A stretch of 64,000 nt of DNA, from the NCBI RefSeq assembly GCF_026210795.1, contig NC_089430.1, forward strand, positions 5,394,001 through 5,458,000, written 5' to 3'. Made by a program: the position numbers and the translations under genes. The stretch comes from Rhizophagus irregularis. Its lineage: Eukaryota > Glomeromycota > Glomeromycetes > Glomerales > Glomeraceae. Below, piece after piece: positions 35,952 to 46,499 of the stretch. Below the pieces are notes generated by a model. That model was not told the DNA's origin and made no database searches. It saw only the letters and a program-made list of their open reading frames with translations. Each line of letters opens with the position of its first letter. The first letter of the stretch is position 1.

Positions 35952-36290
35952 TTGCTTAGTTTCAATAATCTTCCTGAACCAAAAAATTCTGATGATTATT
36001 ATGAGCAAAACGATAATATAATAAGCAAGAAATTTTCAGGTATTAATTAAATACTTATTAATCGCTGCTTTTTAAATCAATATAATATTAATAATAAACT
36101 TTAATTTATTAAATAGAATCTTTACAAATCAATATTTCTCAATTAAATATTAATGAGAACGGTAAATAATTTACTTATGTTATGACTTTAAAAATATCTA
36201 GTTTATGAATACTAACAATAAGTCTTAATTTATTAAATAGAATCTTAAAAAATCAATATTTCTTAATTGAACGTTGACGAAGATAGTAAA
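35952..36290 (+). other. Relic 3' end of kinase array gene, last exon doubled
   Basis: Beyond the stop the frame stays open and protein-like (LLSFNNLPEPKNSDDYYEQN to a GTATTAAT donor near 36,040). An acceptor TTATTAAATAG at about 36,114 leads to an exon-like SLQINISQLNINENGK and a stop. This resembles the C-terminal tail of other kinases in this family. The short final exon is repeated at about 36,230-36,290 (TTATTAAATAG, then an ATCTTAAAAAATCAATATTT stretch). A single nonsense change seems to have cut off the tail recently. Confidence 0.55.
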
Positions 36291-36832
36291 TATTAATTCC
36301 TACATAATAACTTTATGTTTTTTCATTCGTAATTAATATAATATTTTTTTTTCTTAAGTCAAAACAGCCGAATCAGAGAGTAAAAGAAAAGATTGATTCT
36401 TGCTGTAAGTAAAAATAATGAATCTAAGAGTAAAAGAAAAAAAATTGGAATAGAATAAAATTACAATTATATTCCCTTTTTAGCTTTTTTCTGCTATACC
36501 GAGTTTAATTATTAATTTATTCTTTTTTATTCAAAAAATTTTGTCATTATAAGTTAAAATTCTGCTTAACGTTTATTATTTTTTTGCTTATTTATAATTA
36601 TTCAATTTTTTTTTTAACTAGTACATAACGTAAAAGTGGATATGAATTATTTTAGGTAGAATTTTAAGACGTAATGACTTCATATTTAACTATGTATATG
36701 TTTATATTCATTGATAAAATAAATAATGATTTAAATTTTCCTACATAGAATAAAATTAATTGTAGAGTGTATATAATTTAGATCTTAACGCAAAAAGGAT
36801 TTATTATCGTAAATTTAAAATTAACTTGCTGA
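36291..36832. other. Intergenic, no gene recognised
   Basis: AT-rich 3' flank of the kinase array gene up to the hAT-type element; nothing recognisable. Confidence 0.4.
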
Positions 36833-36840
36833 TATTTTAC

Positions 36841-37542
36841 TAGGGATAGGAATCGATTCTAATTTTGAGAATCGATTATAGAATCAACTAATCGCGATTA
36901 GTCAAATCTCAAGATTCGATTTAAAAATTCGATTTTCGGTTTCGATTAATCGATTCTAATCGATATTATGTACATAAAAATCATGAATCGAATTTTTTTT
37001 ATTCTTTTAATATTATTGTCACTGTTTAATTCTGGCTAGTAAAATTAACCTTGAAAATGGTCAATTTAGCCTTGAAGTATAGTCCAAATCGACCACTTTC
37101 TAAGCCAAATTGACCACTTTTAACCAATAGAAATAATTTTGCTTAAACAAAGGCCTTTATGCAGTAACGTTACACAATTTAGACATCATAGCTGATATTA
37201 TTTACTTATACCAATCAATAGGGAATACACGCGTTTATAAGTTTTGTACCATCTTGTAAAAAAAAAAAGTTGAGAACTTTTTTCTAGGTTACATGAAGTT
37301 AATTCCGGCCGAGCCTTAATGCCGGCCGGAATTAAATTTTATTTAATCGTTAAACACTTAAATTTTTTATATTATTTTAGGCCAAACATCAATTGAAACA
37401 AATGACTAGGATTATAAAAAAGTCGTAAGAATGAAAAAATTGTTTAGCCGTCAGATTAGAATTTTTCATGCAATTATCGATTAATCGATTTAGAATCAAT
37501 TTTTGATTAATTCGACTATCGCAGTATCGATCCCAATCCTTA
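36841..37542. mobile_element. hAT-type non-autonomous transposon, 702 bp
   Basis: The termini TAGGGATAGGAATCGAT and, inverted at the right end, TAAGGATTGGGATCGAT match at 14 of 17 positions. They are flanked by an exact 8-bp target duplication TATTTTAC (36,833-36,840 and 37,543-37,550), which is diagnostic of the hAT superfamily. Subterminal regions are rich in ATTAATCGATT, and the interior has repeated AATTGACCACTTT-like motifs. No transposase is encoded. Confidence 0.85.
37299..37335. other. Perfect 12-bp GC-containing hairpin inside hAT element
   Basis: TTAATTCCGGCC and GGCCGGAATTAA are separated by 13 bases. The GC-rich CCGGCC core stands out in this AT-rich DNA. It could be a relic of a nested element or a structural feature of the transposon. 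Confidence 0.7.
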
Positions 37543-37550
37543 TATTTTAC

Positions 37551-38670
37551 GTAATATTCTATTAACATTTATAAGGAATTACGTTAATTCTGGTACTGTA
37601 CAATCCAGTTTTGAAGCTTGACTAAGGAATTATGTAATTCTGCCCACCAGCTAATATTCCCCGATTAAATGTAGTTATTCTCTTATATTTTTATTATATA
37701 TTTTTTCGTTCATATATTTTATTTCATATACTTTATCCATATATATTTTTTTCCCCCATATATTATGTTAAAAACGGTAAGTCGGATAAGGATAAAAAAA
37801 TCAATTAATTTTAGCGCTGTTTTTTATGACATTTCTACCGTCAAAATCTTAATATATTTTTCAATTTTTTTTTAATAAAAAACACCCTTCCTAATTTATA
37901 TTTAAGTTCCGGTATAGAAAAAATTTTATGGAAATCGCCACAAAAAACATTTTCACGTGATAAATACGGAGAATTATTGGTGATTACGTAACAATTTGAT
38001 AATAAATCATGGGTTTCTGCAAAGTTACATGTTAAATGATCTTTTCTTGTTAAGAAACTCTTTTGATATACGGTAATTGTTTTATGTTTCCGATACTTCC
38101 GATAATACAACATTTATCATAGAAGGCATGATATGAAATCTGGCGACTAATAGTTTTTTTTGCTTTATCAACTACATACTATATCATTTTTGCGGGAATT
38201 TTAATTTTATTTCATTATTATTACTATTTTTGGGGTATTTACTATTTAATTCAAAGAAAATAAAAAAAAATATACTTTTTTTATTTCTTAAATAATTGTT
38301 TACTTATAGTGAGAGTTAAATAAAAAGTCTAAACCTATTTCACTAATATTTCTACTGCGGTTCATATTTAAAAAAATGAGTGATCTAAAACGACTTAACA
38401 TAACTAGGAACGAAGGGATACTTTTGTTGAATTCCATTCTTTAGATTTGGTTCTTCAAAGTGGTAGGTAATTTAAAACTTTTGCCCATTCATTAATTTCG
38501 CGGATTTAGTTGGACTTTTTTACCCAAATAATTTTATCATTATTTCTTTTTTATTAGCCTATTGTTATTAAATTTTCTTCTTGGGATTTATTTAGGCGTT
38601 TTAAGGTAGTAGGTATGTTTTTATTTTATTCATTTCATCAATCCTTGTTTATAATTTTTCTTTCCTTTTT
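37551..38670. other. Intergenic with one weak ORF
   Basis: Apart from the 90-codon frame at 37,841-38,113 nothing is supported. TTTCTCC/GGATTTAGTTGGAC-like stretches near 38,500 and 38,690 are similar to each other. Confidence 0.35.
37841..38113 (-). CDS. Hypothetical protein, 90 aa
   Basis: ATG-initiated frame with mixed codon use. The product is basic (MLYYRKYRKHKTITVYQKSF), with CNFAETHDLLSNCYVI and a lysine-rich end. No signal peptide, membrane segment or known domain was recognised. It may be a lone exon, a decayed gene or chance. Confidence 0.25.
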   Translation of the reverse strand: MLYYRKYRKHKTITVYQKSFLTRKDHLTCNFAETHDLLSNCYVITNNSPYLSRENVFCGDFHKIFSIPELKYKLGRVFFIKKKLKNILRF

Positions 38671-38922
38671 TTATAATTTTAATTGATTGGACTTTTTCCT
38701 CCAAAACATTCTCTGGAAAGGCGTGAATTGATATTTCAGATCCAGCAAGCGTTTTTTTTTTGTAAAATCTCTCTTACATTGACATGCCATTGCTCGATTA
38801 GCATTGCCATCAATACCGCGTTTTTCCTGAATTGCTATTATATCCTTCTCCAAATAAAATAGCCACTCATACAAATTAGTAAGTGTTTCTTTCGTAGGAG
38901 ATTTATTAGTATTGCCATTCAT
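38671..38922 (-). CDS. Hypothetical protein, 83 aa
   Basis: ATG-initiated frame (MNGNTNKSPTKETLTNLYEW), followed by an amphipathic stretch LEKDIIAIQEKRG, NANRAMACQCKRDF and a basic end. Its amino-acid composition is balanced, unlike the chance frames nearby, so it may be real or the relic of a larger gene. I do not recognise the family. Confidence 0.35.
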   Translation of the reverse strand: MNGNTNKSPTKETLTNLYEWLFYLEKDIIAIQEKRGIDGNANRAMACQCKRDFTKKKRLLDLKYQFTPFQRMFWRKKSNQLKL

Positions 38923-39429
38923 TATGATTGCTATAATAAAATAATAGAGTTAATGCAGAAAATTTCGAGTCCGGAACAATAATCATCAGTTCGGAGCAAT
39001 AATCCGGAGCCACAAATTGTGCGATAAAAGTAAATGTATTACACAGTTAGTCTGCAGGACATATTAATTTTCAAAAAAAGTACCTTTAGTCTATTTTTTT
39101 CCCGAACAAATGTGAGAAAAGTATGAAGGGAGGTCTAGTTGCGATATAGAGCCTACCTTATAAATAAATAGTGCCGAGATGAAGGGTTAAGAACTTTGCA
39201 ATTTTGAGATAAGACCAACTTTGTGTCTTGCAAGAAAGACCTCCATGTGAAAAGGTATAAAAGTTATGTATGCACGGGAGTGAAGTTTCCTCACTATGAG
39301 TCCTTGTATTTAGGAAAACAAGTTGTCTTCCAGCAGTGCAGATAATAATAATAATATAATTAACTTCCGCTACCATAATGCAGAAAATAAAAATATAATT
39401 TTCGCGATTGAGTTTTCTAAGGATAAACA

Positions 39430-40134
39430 TGCCTCTGATCTTTCATGGGTCAGTTCTTTAGTGTGAGTCAATTCTTTTTATGTGGATCTATTCTTCGTGG
39501 TTTAATTCTTTTTCGTGAGTTGTTTCTTTTTGTAGATTATTTCTTTTTTGTAGATCTTTCTTTTACAAGACTCCAAACTTCTTTCCTTTATAGAAACGCC
39601 AACTCTTGGAGACTTGGATGATTACAGTCTTACAACGGGAGTTTGGCATCTAATTGAGTTAAATAAGTATTCCTATGTTTCCTTTTTCTAAACAACTTGC
39701 ATGAATCTAGTTTTATAGGTAGATAGGAGATGAGTTAAAGAAACGTATTAAAGTTTTTTTATTTATTCTGAAAGAACAGGTTTTTCTTAGGACTACTTCT
39801 GGAGACTTTATATAACATTAGTATTATCTCTATTAGGAAATTCAAAGTTACTTTTTATTTTTGTTTGCAATAGCTAGGAAAGAACTTTTCATAATTTTAT
39901 TTTATTTTTATATTTATTGTTATTTAATAAATATGTTATTATTTAAAATTAATTTTTATTAACCAAATAACATTACAAATCATCATAAATTCAGTGCCCT
40001 AATCTGTAAATTCCGTGAGTTCCATGCAAATTCCATATCCAAATTGTATTTTTAGGACTATTATGATACGTTATTTCTAAGGAAAATAATCGTATAAAGA
40101 CATTATCAAAAACGTATCCAGTTTTTTTATAGGG
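39430..40134. mobile_element. Partial relative of the 15.3-kb TIR element
   Basis: Shares with 16,013-16,797 the splice-acceptor-like array (TTCTTTTTGTAGATTATTTC), the block GGAGACTTGGATGATTACAG, AATTCCGTGAGTTCCATGCA, TATTATGATACGTTATTTCT, AACGTATCCAGTTTTTTTAT and the right terminus ATAGGG at 40,134. A convincing left terminus was not found; CCTTATAAATAAATAG at 39,156 is only a weak candidate. Confidence 0.6.
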
Positions 40135-42453
40135 TAAATATTCGTTCCAGTTTAATTATTTTTCTTGTAGACTCAATTTTAGTGCTAATCTTCATATAAT
40201 AATCGTCATCTAACATTAAAAACGAATCCGGATAAAAAAAAACATTATCTCCTCTTTTAATTAGTAAATTTAGTCATACAATCGAGAGCGAATCTACCAA
40301 AGTTGTATTATTATTACTAGTGAATATATAGATTTATTAATATCAGAATTACCCAATTTGAAATGCAGTTTTATTGATTGTCCGGAGCGAAGTGGATGTC
40401 AGGATTTGTCCGACATCGATTTCTACGCACTATGAAAAAAAAATCGATCACGTGAATTTCTCTGTCCGCCACGTGATCGTCATTCGTCACCACAAATTTT
40501 AGTTTTTCGTTCCGGACTTACCAGACTTACAACGGTTCCCGTTTCCTAATATGTAATGCAAGTGTATGTAATGTAAGTTTAATATACAGTATACCGACCA
40601 AACAAGAAAAATCTTTTGTGATCTTTATTAATGAGTACAGTTATATAGAATCTATATATATATGAAGTGAAAAATTTTTTTTTTTTATTAAATATGAAGA
40701 TTCCATATTAAAATTAAAAAAAAAGAAAATAAATAAAATAAAATTTGAAAATAAATGATTGCAAAATTTTATAATGATTCGAATAGTACTGAAAATTTTT
40801 AAATTTGAATATCTTTTACTTTTAGAAATCGTGAGCATGTAACAATTGTAACACATAAAATTCATATCTTAAAATCTATATTTGCTACATTCGTAAAAAG
40901 ATTCAAATCAAAAAATCTTTTGATTACTTTGTTATTTTTCTTTATTAATCAATTTTTTATAATCATAAGTATGAAACCATTTTCCTAATAAGGAATTCTC
41001 TAATGATGCCAATCCTAGTATTTTAACAAACAAGTTGCCTTAGTTTCTGACAGGGCGTTCTAAATTGTTCAATGGAAAATTTTTATTTATTATAATGTAT
41101 TATTTTTTTAATTATTTAGATTATTTAAAAAAAATCTTTCGTAATAAATAAATTTCATTATGTATCGAACTTCGTGGCGCAACTTTATTGGTCGATTTGT
41201 ACAGATCAAGAAATATTTGATATATCAAAGTTATTCATTAGGTATAAACTGGCACATTCAAGTCGTATCTAATCAATACAAGTGACCTGAATATCCAAAA
41301 TTTTTATTTAAGAAAATTTCCTCGATATTATCTTCGAGTTAAAATAAATCAAACAAGAACGTTACTATTAAATATTGTCAAATTTTAGATATTGACTTTA
41401 TAGAACCGGATTTAAAATCATTTAGCAGTAATTAATACATTTAATTGTTAAAAAATATAATAAAATATTAGAAAAAAGGAATAAAAGAAAAATGTCCTTC
41501 GAACTTTTATGATATAATATTAGTACAAAGACACTGATGGAAATTACCCTCTTCAAAATTACGTTAATGGTTCTTGCGCGTTGTGGCGCAGGAACGATTT
41601 AGTCACCTTTTTTTACCATAGTTTGTAAAGTATTTGTAACATAGAATCTTTAAGTAGTCGAAAAGCTCAGACAGAGTGAACATAAGCAAAAAAACATTTA
41701 CAACTACCTTGAAGCGTCTAACCAAAACTTGGAGCCAATAAAAAAAAAAGATTGATAATAGTTTGTAAAACTTAATTATCTCTTAAAATTTAAAAATTGA
41801 AAATGTGGTTTGACGGTTGAAGTACGATCACCAGTGTAATACTGTATGATGCACATCTGCTTACATGGATCCATACTATTTTTCTAAATTGAGTATAGCA
41901 CTGTACCATACATAAAATGAAGGTTATATCATACTTATCTATATACTCTTTTGTTATAAAGGATTTAAAAATACTGTCAGGACCATTTGACGATTTTTAT
42001 ATTATTTTTCAGTTAATATTAAATTTTAACCAAATTGATAAAGAATTTGTTAAAATAATGGAATTATACAGATAATAACAAATGTAATATCATATGTTCA
42101 ATTTTAACATGACTTAGGCTATAAAAAACCAAATTTTAAATATTTTAAATAATATAAATAAAAATTTTTATTGTACTTTAAATTATTATTTTTAAAACAT
42201 AAATAAATAATGTTCATAGTAGTACCTCTTAACTAAAAACCTCCAAATTGAACAATTGAGAGCTAACCTAACTTTTTTATTTCCTTTATAACCAAATTTT
42301 TCTTTCCTAATAGAATACCAACCATTATTCAAATACATAATTTATCTTTGAATTTTTGAAGTCATAAAAAGTTATTCTTTAAATATCTCTAATATACATT
42401 ATTACAATTCAAAGTATTAATTGTAACTATACAATTTAGATTATTTCACATTA
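40135..42453. other. Intergenic, no gene recognised
   Basis: Mostly AT-rich. 40,360-40,560 is GC-richer and contains the CACGTG inverted repeat described separately. Frames in 40,640-40,865 are homopolymer artefacts. The remaining 1.6 kb shows nothing recognisable. Confidence 0.4.
40445..40479. other. Inverted CGATCACGTG pair
   Basis: CGATCACGTG at 40,445-40,454 and CACGTGATCG at 40,470-40,479 form a perfect 10-bp inverted repeat with a 15-bp spacer. Each arm holds a CACGTG E-box, the usual bHLH-factor site. No gene start is close, so a regulatory role is speculative. Confidence 0.5.
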
Positions 42454-44037
42454 TTACCATAGAAGCATAGATAAATCTCCTTTATATAATATATCAAAAA
42501 TTTTCATATAACTATATTTTAAAATTTGAATATCATATAATCTAAATTCCTCTATATCTTTCGAAGAAAACCAATTTACTTTGAATTTATCAGAAATAGT
42601 CAAATATTTAACTTTTTTCTTTTTCATAATATATTCCTTTATACAAGGATAAATAGTTACATAATGATCATGACTTTCATTTTTAATTGACAATTCTTTA
42701 ATAAAAGTATTTTGAGAATTTTTTAAGAATATTTCTAAATCACTTTCATTAATTGCAAGACACAAATTCAAATATTCTAATTTAAAAGGAAGAATTTGTC
42801 CTAAATTTTGTAATATAATTGAATGAAAATCATTTGTCATATTAGCGGCATAACCGAGATCAATTGAAAGATAATTAAGACTTTGTTTAATATTTTCAAT
42901 TAAATTGAATACTAAGTTAATATTCCGATAATCCCACAATAGGTGTAAGTATAAAGATTTAATTTTACTACAATATTTTGTAACTGATTTAAATAATTGT
43001 AATAATTGTGGATCATTATCTACATTACTTTCAAAATTTTCTAAATAACAACCAAAATGTTGTAATAGCAGATCATATGGTTCAAATTGTGATACTTCAT
43101 GCAAAAATAAAGATTTCAATTTAAATGGTTTATTAATATTAATAATTTGTTGAACAAATTTGGTATCTAGATATCTACAATAAATAATATGAATTGATTC
43201 TAAAACATTTAATTGATTAAATACTTCATTTAAAATAATTATATTTTTAAATTCAATATCATAAAATATGATTGTGTTTAATGTATTTGAACAATTAGAA
43301 TTTTTTAATGATAATAATGATTGGTTCAAAGGAGATCTAAATAATATTTTTCTAAGATTCTTTTGAGATTTAATAATTTGTGATAAACCCATCATTTGTT
43401 GATGTTCGTAGTTATTATAACATTGATATGATAGAGATGAAATTGAGTTGCAATTAGAACTTAAAAATGTTAACAATTTTATTGTAGATACAGACATTTC
43501 CAAATGACCTAATTCAAAATTTTTTATATTACCAATGAAATTTGAATTTTGTAAAATCAATTCAATAATATCATCAAAACTACCATATGAAACATGCAAA
43601 CTATGTAAATTTACTACATTTTCAATGAATAGTTGTATTAATGATCTACAAATTAATTTTGTAAAGTTTGACTTTCGAAAATTTTTAGTTGCTAAAGTTC
43701 TATCCCAATCTTCAATAGATTTACTAATTTTATGTATATTCAAATGTTTAATAAAACTAGAATATTTAAATAATGTATTTGAAGGAAATAAATTTTTATC
43801 CATTCCATATTCAATTAATTTTGTTTTCTCATCATCATTTAAATCATATAAATAAATTTCAATAAAGTGAAGATTTTTAGGACGCATAAATGAAAATGGA
43901 TTTTCCCATAATAATGGAATTGCTAAATTACACCATAATCTATTAACCAATATACATGAATATAGTATTCTATAATCTTGACGAAAATATTGTAAAATTT
44001 CACCTAATAATTCTGGTAAAATCTTTGAAAATGCCAT
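42454..44037 (-). CDS. F-box protein with leucine-rich repeats, 527 aa
   Basis: Single intact exon. The longer frame starts at TTG, so the ATG four codons later (MAFSKILPELLGEIL) is taken as the start. Residues ~5-45 form an F-box (LPELLGEILQYF, then SCILVNRLWCNLAIPLLWENPF). The rest consists of irregular leucine-rich repeats (LHSLHVSYGSFDDIIEL, LESIHIIYCRYLD, LNYLSIDLGYAANM). F-box proteins bind Skp1 in SCF ubiquitin ligases and the repeats select the substrate; the substrate is unknown. Glomeromycotina carry large families of this size and layout. The gene stands alone between repeat-rich intergenic regions and shows no break. Confidence 0.85.
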   Translation of the reverse strand: MAFSKILPELLGEILQYFRQDYRILYSCILVNRLWCNLAIPLLWENPFSFMRPKNLHFIEIYLYDLNDDEKTKLIEYGMDKNLFPSNTLFKYSSFIKHLNIHKISKSIEDWDRTLATKNFRKSNFTKLICRSLIQLFIENVVNLHSLHVSYGSFDDIIELILQNSNFIGNIKNFELGHLEMSVSTIKLLTFLSSNCNSISSLSYQCYNNYEHQQMMGLSQIIKSQKNLRKILFRSPLNQSLLSLKNSNCSNTLNTIIFYDIEFKNIIILNEVFNQLNVLESIHIIYCRYLDTKFVQQIININKPFKLKSLFLHEVSQFEPYDLLLQHFGCYLENFESNVDNDPQLLQLFKSVTKYCSKIKSLYLHLLWDYRNINLVFNLIENIKQSLNYLSIDLGYAANMTNDFHSIILQNLGQILPFKLEYLNLCLAINESDLEIFLKNSQNTFIKELSIKNESHDHYVTIYPCIKEYIMKKKKVKYLTISDKFKVNWFSSKDIEEFRLYDIQILKYSYMKIFDILYKGDLSMLLW

Positions 44038-44810
44038 TACGTTAAGCAAAAAGGAAAGAAGAAAAAAAGGGTTTGGGCGACAACTTCGTTTCGTCGCACA
44101 AGTATTTATGCAACGTTTAAATTTCTTATTGGTTCCTTATTATACAGATCCTTATCACATGATGATCATCACTATTTTCCGCAGCACATCAACATGAATT
44201 ATTTTTTTCTATTTTAGCGTACCTGCTGATTTATCACCTAGGTTATTTTGGTATCGTTCACGGGTCCCTGACCGATATCAGTAATAAAAAAAGGGAGACA
44301 GAAAAATCATATGACTACTTACCAAAATCCGCAGCATCCAGTATTATTTAAAAAAAATTATAAATAGGGTTACAGTACTGTAAAATCTCCAGGTAGTACT
44401 AAGAAAATCGTCAATTCTCGAGACGACTTTTGGGTTCCGTTGCAAGTGTAGTATGTGAAACTCTTCATTCGAATTTTAAATTTGTATGTTCGCTATTTAT
44501 ATTTAGAAAGACAGACATCATAAAAATTTAGTTTGATTTCAAATTATTATAATTATAACGGTAAAAAACATAAAAGATTAAACGTTTAAAGCGTAAGCAT
44601 TATTACGGGTCTGACGCTAAGTCGAAATAAGCTGTAAGTAAGTATAGAAGCATAACAAGTATATCAGTCTTTTTCCGAAACTTATTCTACTGTCAAAAAA
44701 AGTAACAAGAAAATTGAAACTCATAAAACCCGGTATAAATTGGGTTGGAATTTACTGTATAATTAGGAGTTTTTGAGTTCTGTCCAGTTTTTTTAAAATT
44801 GAATCTAAAA
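44038..44810. other. Upstream region of the F-box gene
   Basis: 44,100-44,450 is somewhat GC-richer than average and probably contains the F-box promoter; no defined element is claimed. It ends at the MITE at 44,813. Confidence 0.4.
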
Positions 44811-44812
44811 TA

Positions 44813-45119
44813 GCCCTGTTCATTTCCGGTCGGTTGCATTTTTCGGTCGGATTTTGTTGTACAAAAATTATCCAATAAAAATTTTTTTATTTTCGATCGC
44901 AAATTGAACTGCTTTAGATTGAAATTTAGTTCGAACTCCTTATATTTGATATATATATTTTTCTTAAATGTCACGTAAACAGAAATTATCTAATTTTGGT
45001 TGGCGTTCGACCAAAAAACCCCCCAAAAAATTGGGCTAAAAGTTCAGAAATACAAACTGATCAGCCCAATCAAAATTAAATCTGACCGAAAAATGTGACT
45101 GACCGGAAATGAACAGGGC
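44813..45119. mobile_element. 307-bp MITE with TA duplication
   Basis: The left end GCCCTGTTCATTTCCGGTC and the inverted right end are identical over the first 19 bases. The similarity continues through TTTTTCGGTC to about 40 bp. TA lies on both sides (44,811-44,812 and 45,120-45,121), as in Tc1/mariner-type insertions. No coding capacity; a 93-codon frame across it is spurious. Confidence 0.8.
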
Positions 45120-45121
45120 TA

Positions 45122-46499
45122 ATATTTCTGTTATTTCTTACGAAACTTTACTTAATTTAACTAATTTAATTAAGGTACTAAACCTTTTTTTAACTCTCTA
45201 AAAGTTAGCATTATTAAAAAAAAAATGAAAATAAATTTATACCAGACAAATTATATTTCATATATATTGACATATTGACCAATACAGTATAAATATAAAA
45301 AAAAAATCCTTATCTATTTCTTCTAATAATTCTGATAAATAAATCATGGAATTAGATGAGACATTGTTAAAATGTATTTGTTAAAATGTAAAATCTATCT
45401 TTTATGAAAATAGCACAAATTGACGCTTTTTAAAATTCGCTCTATTGAACTTTGTAGATTTCCTGATAAATATTATTTCTATTATCCTACCAGAAATATT
45501 AAATTACATTAAAAATAATTTAATGTCAATATTTTTATGGAAATTTAAAGGCTTTTTTTATAGAATAACTTTTTAGAATGCCTCCATCATATAGTAATGA
45601 CTTATTCTAATTCAAAAATTCTCTATGTTGTTAGTATAAGTTTGGTAAATAAAGTGTTGTGCCCTGTATAAAATGTAATGTGATCCCTGTTCTGTAAAAA
45701 AATTTTGTCCGTAATTTCTGTAAAAACTTCATACACTTATGGAAAATAACTAAATATCTAGCAAATTGGTTAATTTCCACTCATGTTTGAGGCCATATTT
45801 AAAATTCCGTGAATATTATACATTTACGGAAATAACATGGAATAAAAGCATGGAATAAATTTTTTATAGAGTTGGAGAAAAACACCGGAAACCTTTGATC
45901 AAATTGACATGCATGAATCTAGCTTTTATTAACTTGAGTCAATTGATGATTTACCAGATTATACTATACTGCGAGATAGTCATCTGACGTGATGATTTAG
46001 ATATTTGCTTAACGTATTGACACTTTACTGTGCATGAAAATAAGTGGATAAATAAAATTAGAAATACGCCCCTTATCTAATTAAAATCAGTTTAGTTGAC
46101 ACGTTAGTTTTAACAATTTTATTAGATAGGCGCGTTTCGCTTTTGTAATATGTTTTTACAAAGCCTAATAGAGAAATTCGTGTTACTAACAAAAAAAAAT
46201 GCAACATAATATAGAATTTATACTATAATTTAATCATATATGACAATATTGTAAGACTTGGAAGTAAATATTCTAAGAAAAAAAATATAAATTATTACAT
46301 TATTTTGATGTTATAAAATTTTGTAGTGAAATATTAAAATTTTCGGGAATAGATTTATGTATTTCACAATTATCAAATACAAGAATTATGGTATTTTAAG
46401 ATATGTGAGATTCCGATTTATAGTTTTGAAATCTTAGTTTTGAAGTACTATGAATTTTTTTGAATTTTAGAGAGTTATGAGTTGGCAAACCACACACTT
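45122..46499. other. Intergenic, no gene recognised
   Basis: AT-rich. 45,680-45,875 contains TTCTGTAAAAAAATTTT and, about 170 bp on, an inverted relative TAAATTTTTTATAGAG; a degenerate small MITE is possible. Otherwise nothing is supported. Confidence 0.35.

Noticed and set aside
44693-44974. 93-codon minus-strand frame
   Set aside because: Runs across the left end of the MITE at 44,813.
45684-45875. Possible small MITE with TTCTGTAAAAAAATTTT-like ends
   Set aside because: Termini match poorly and no target duplication is visible.
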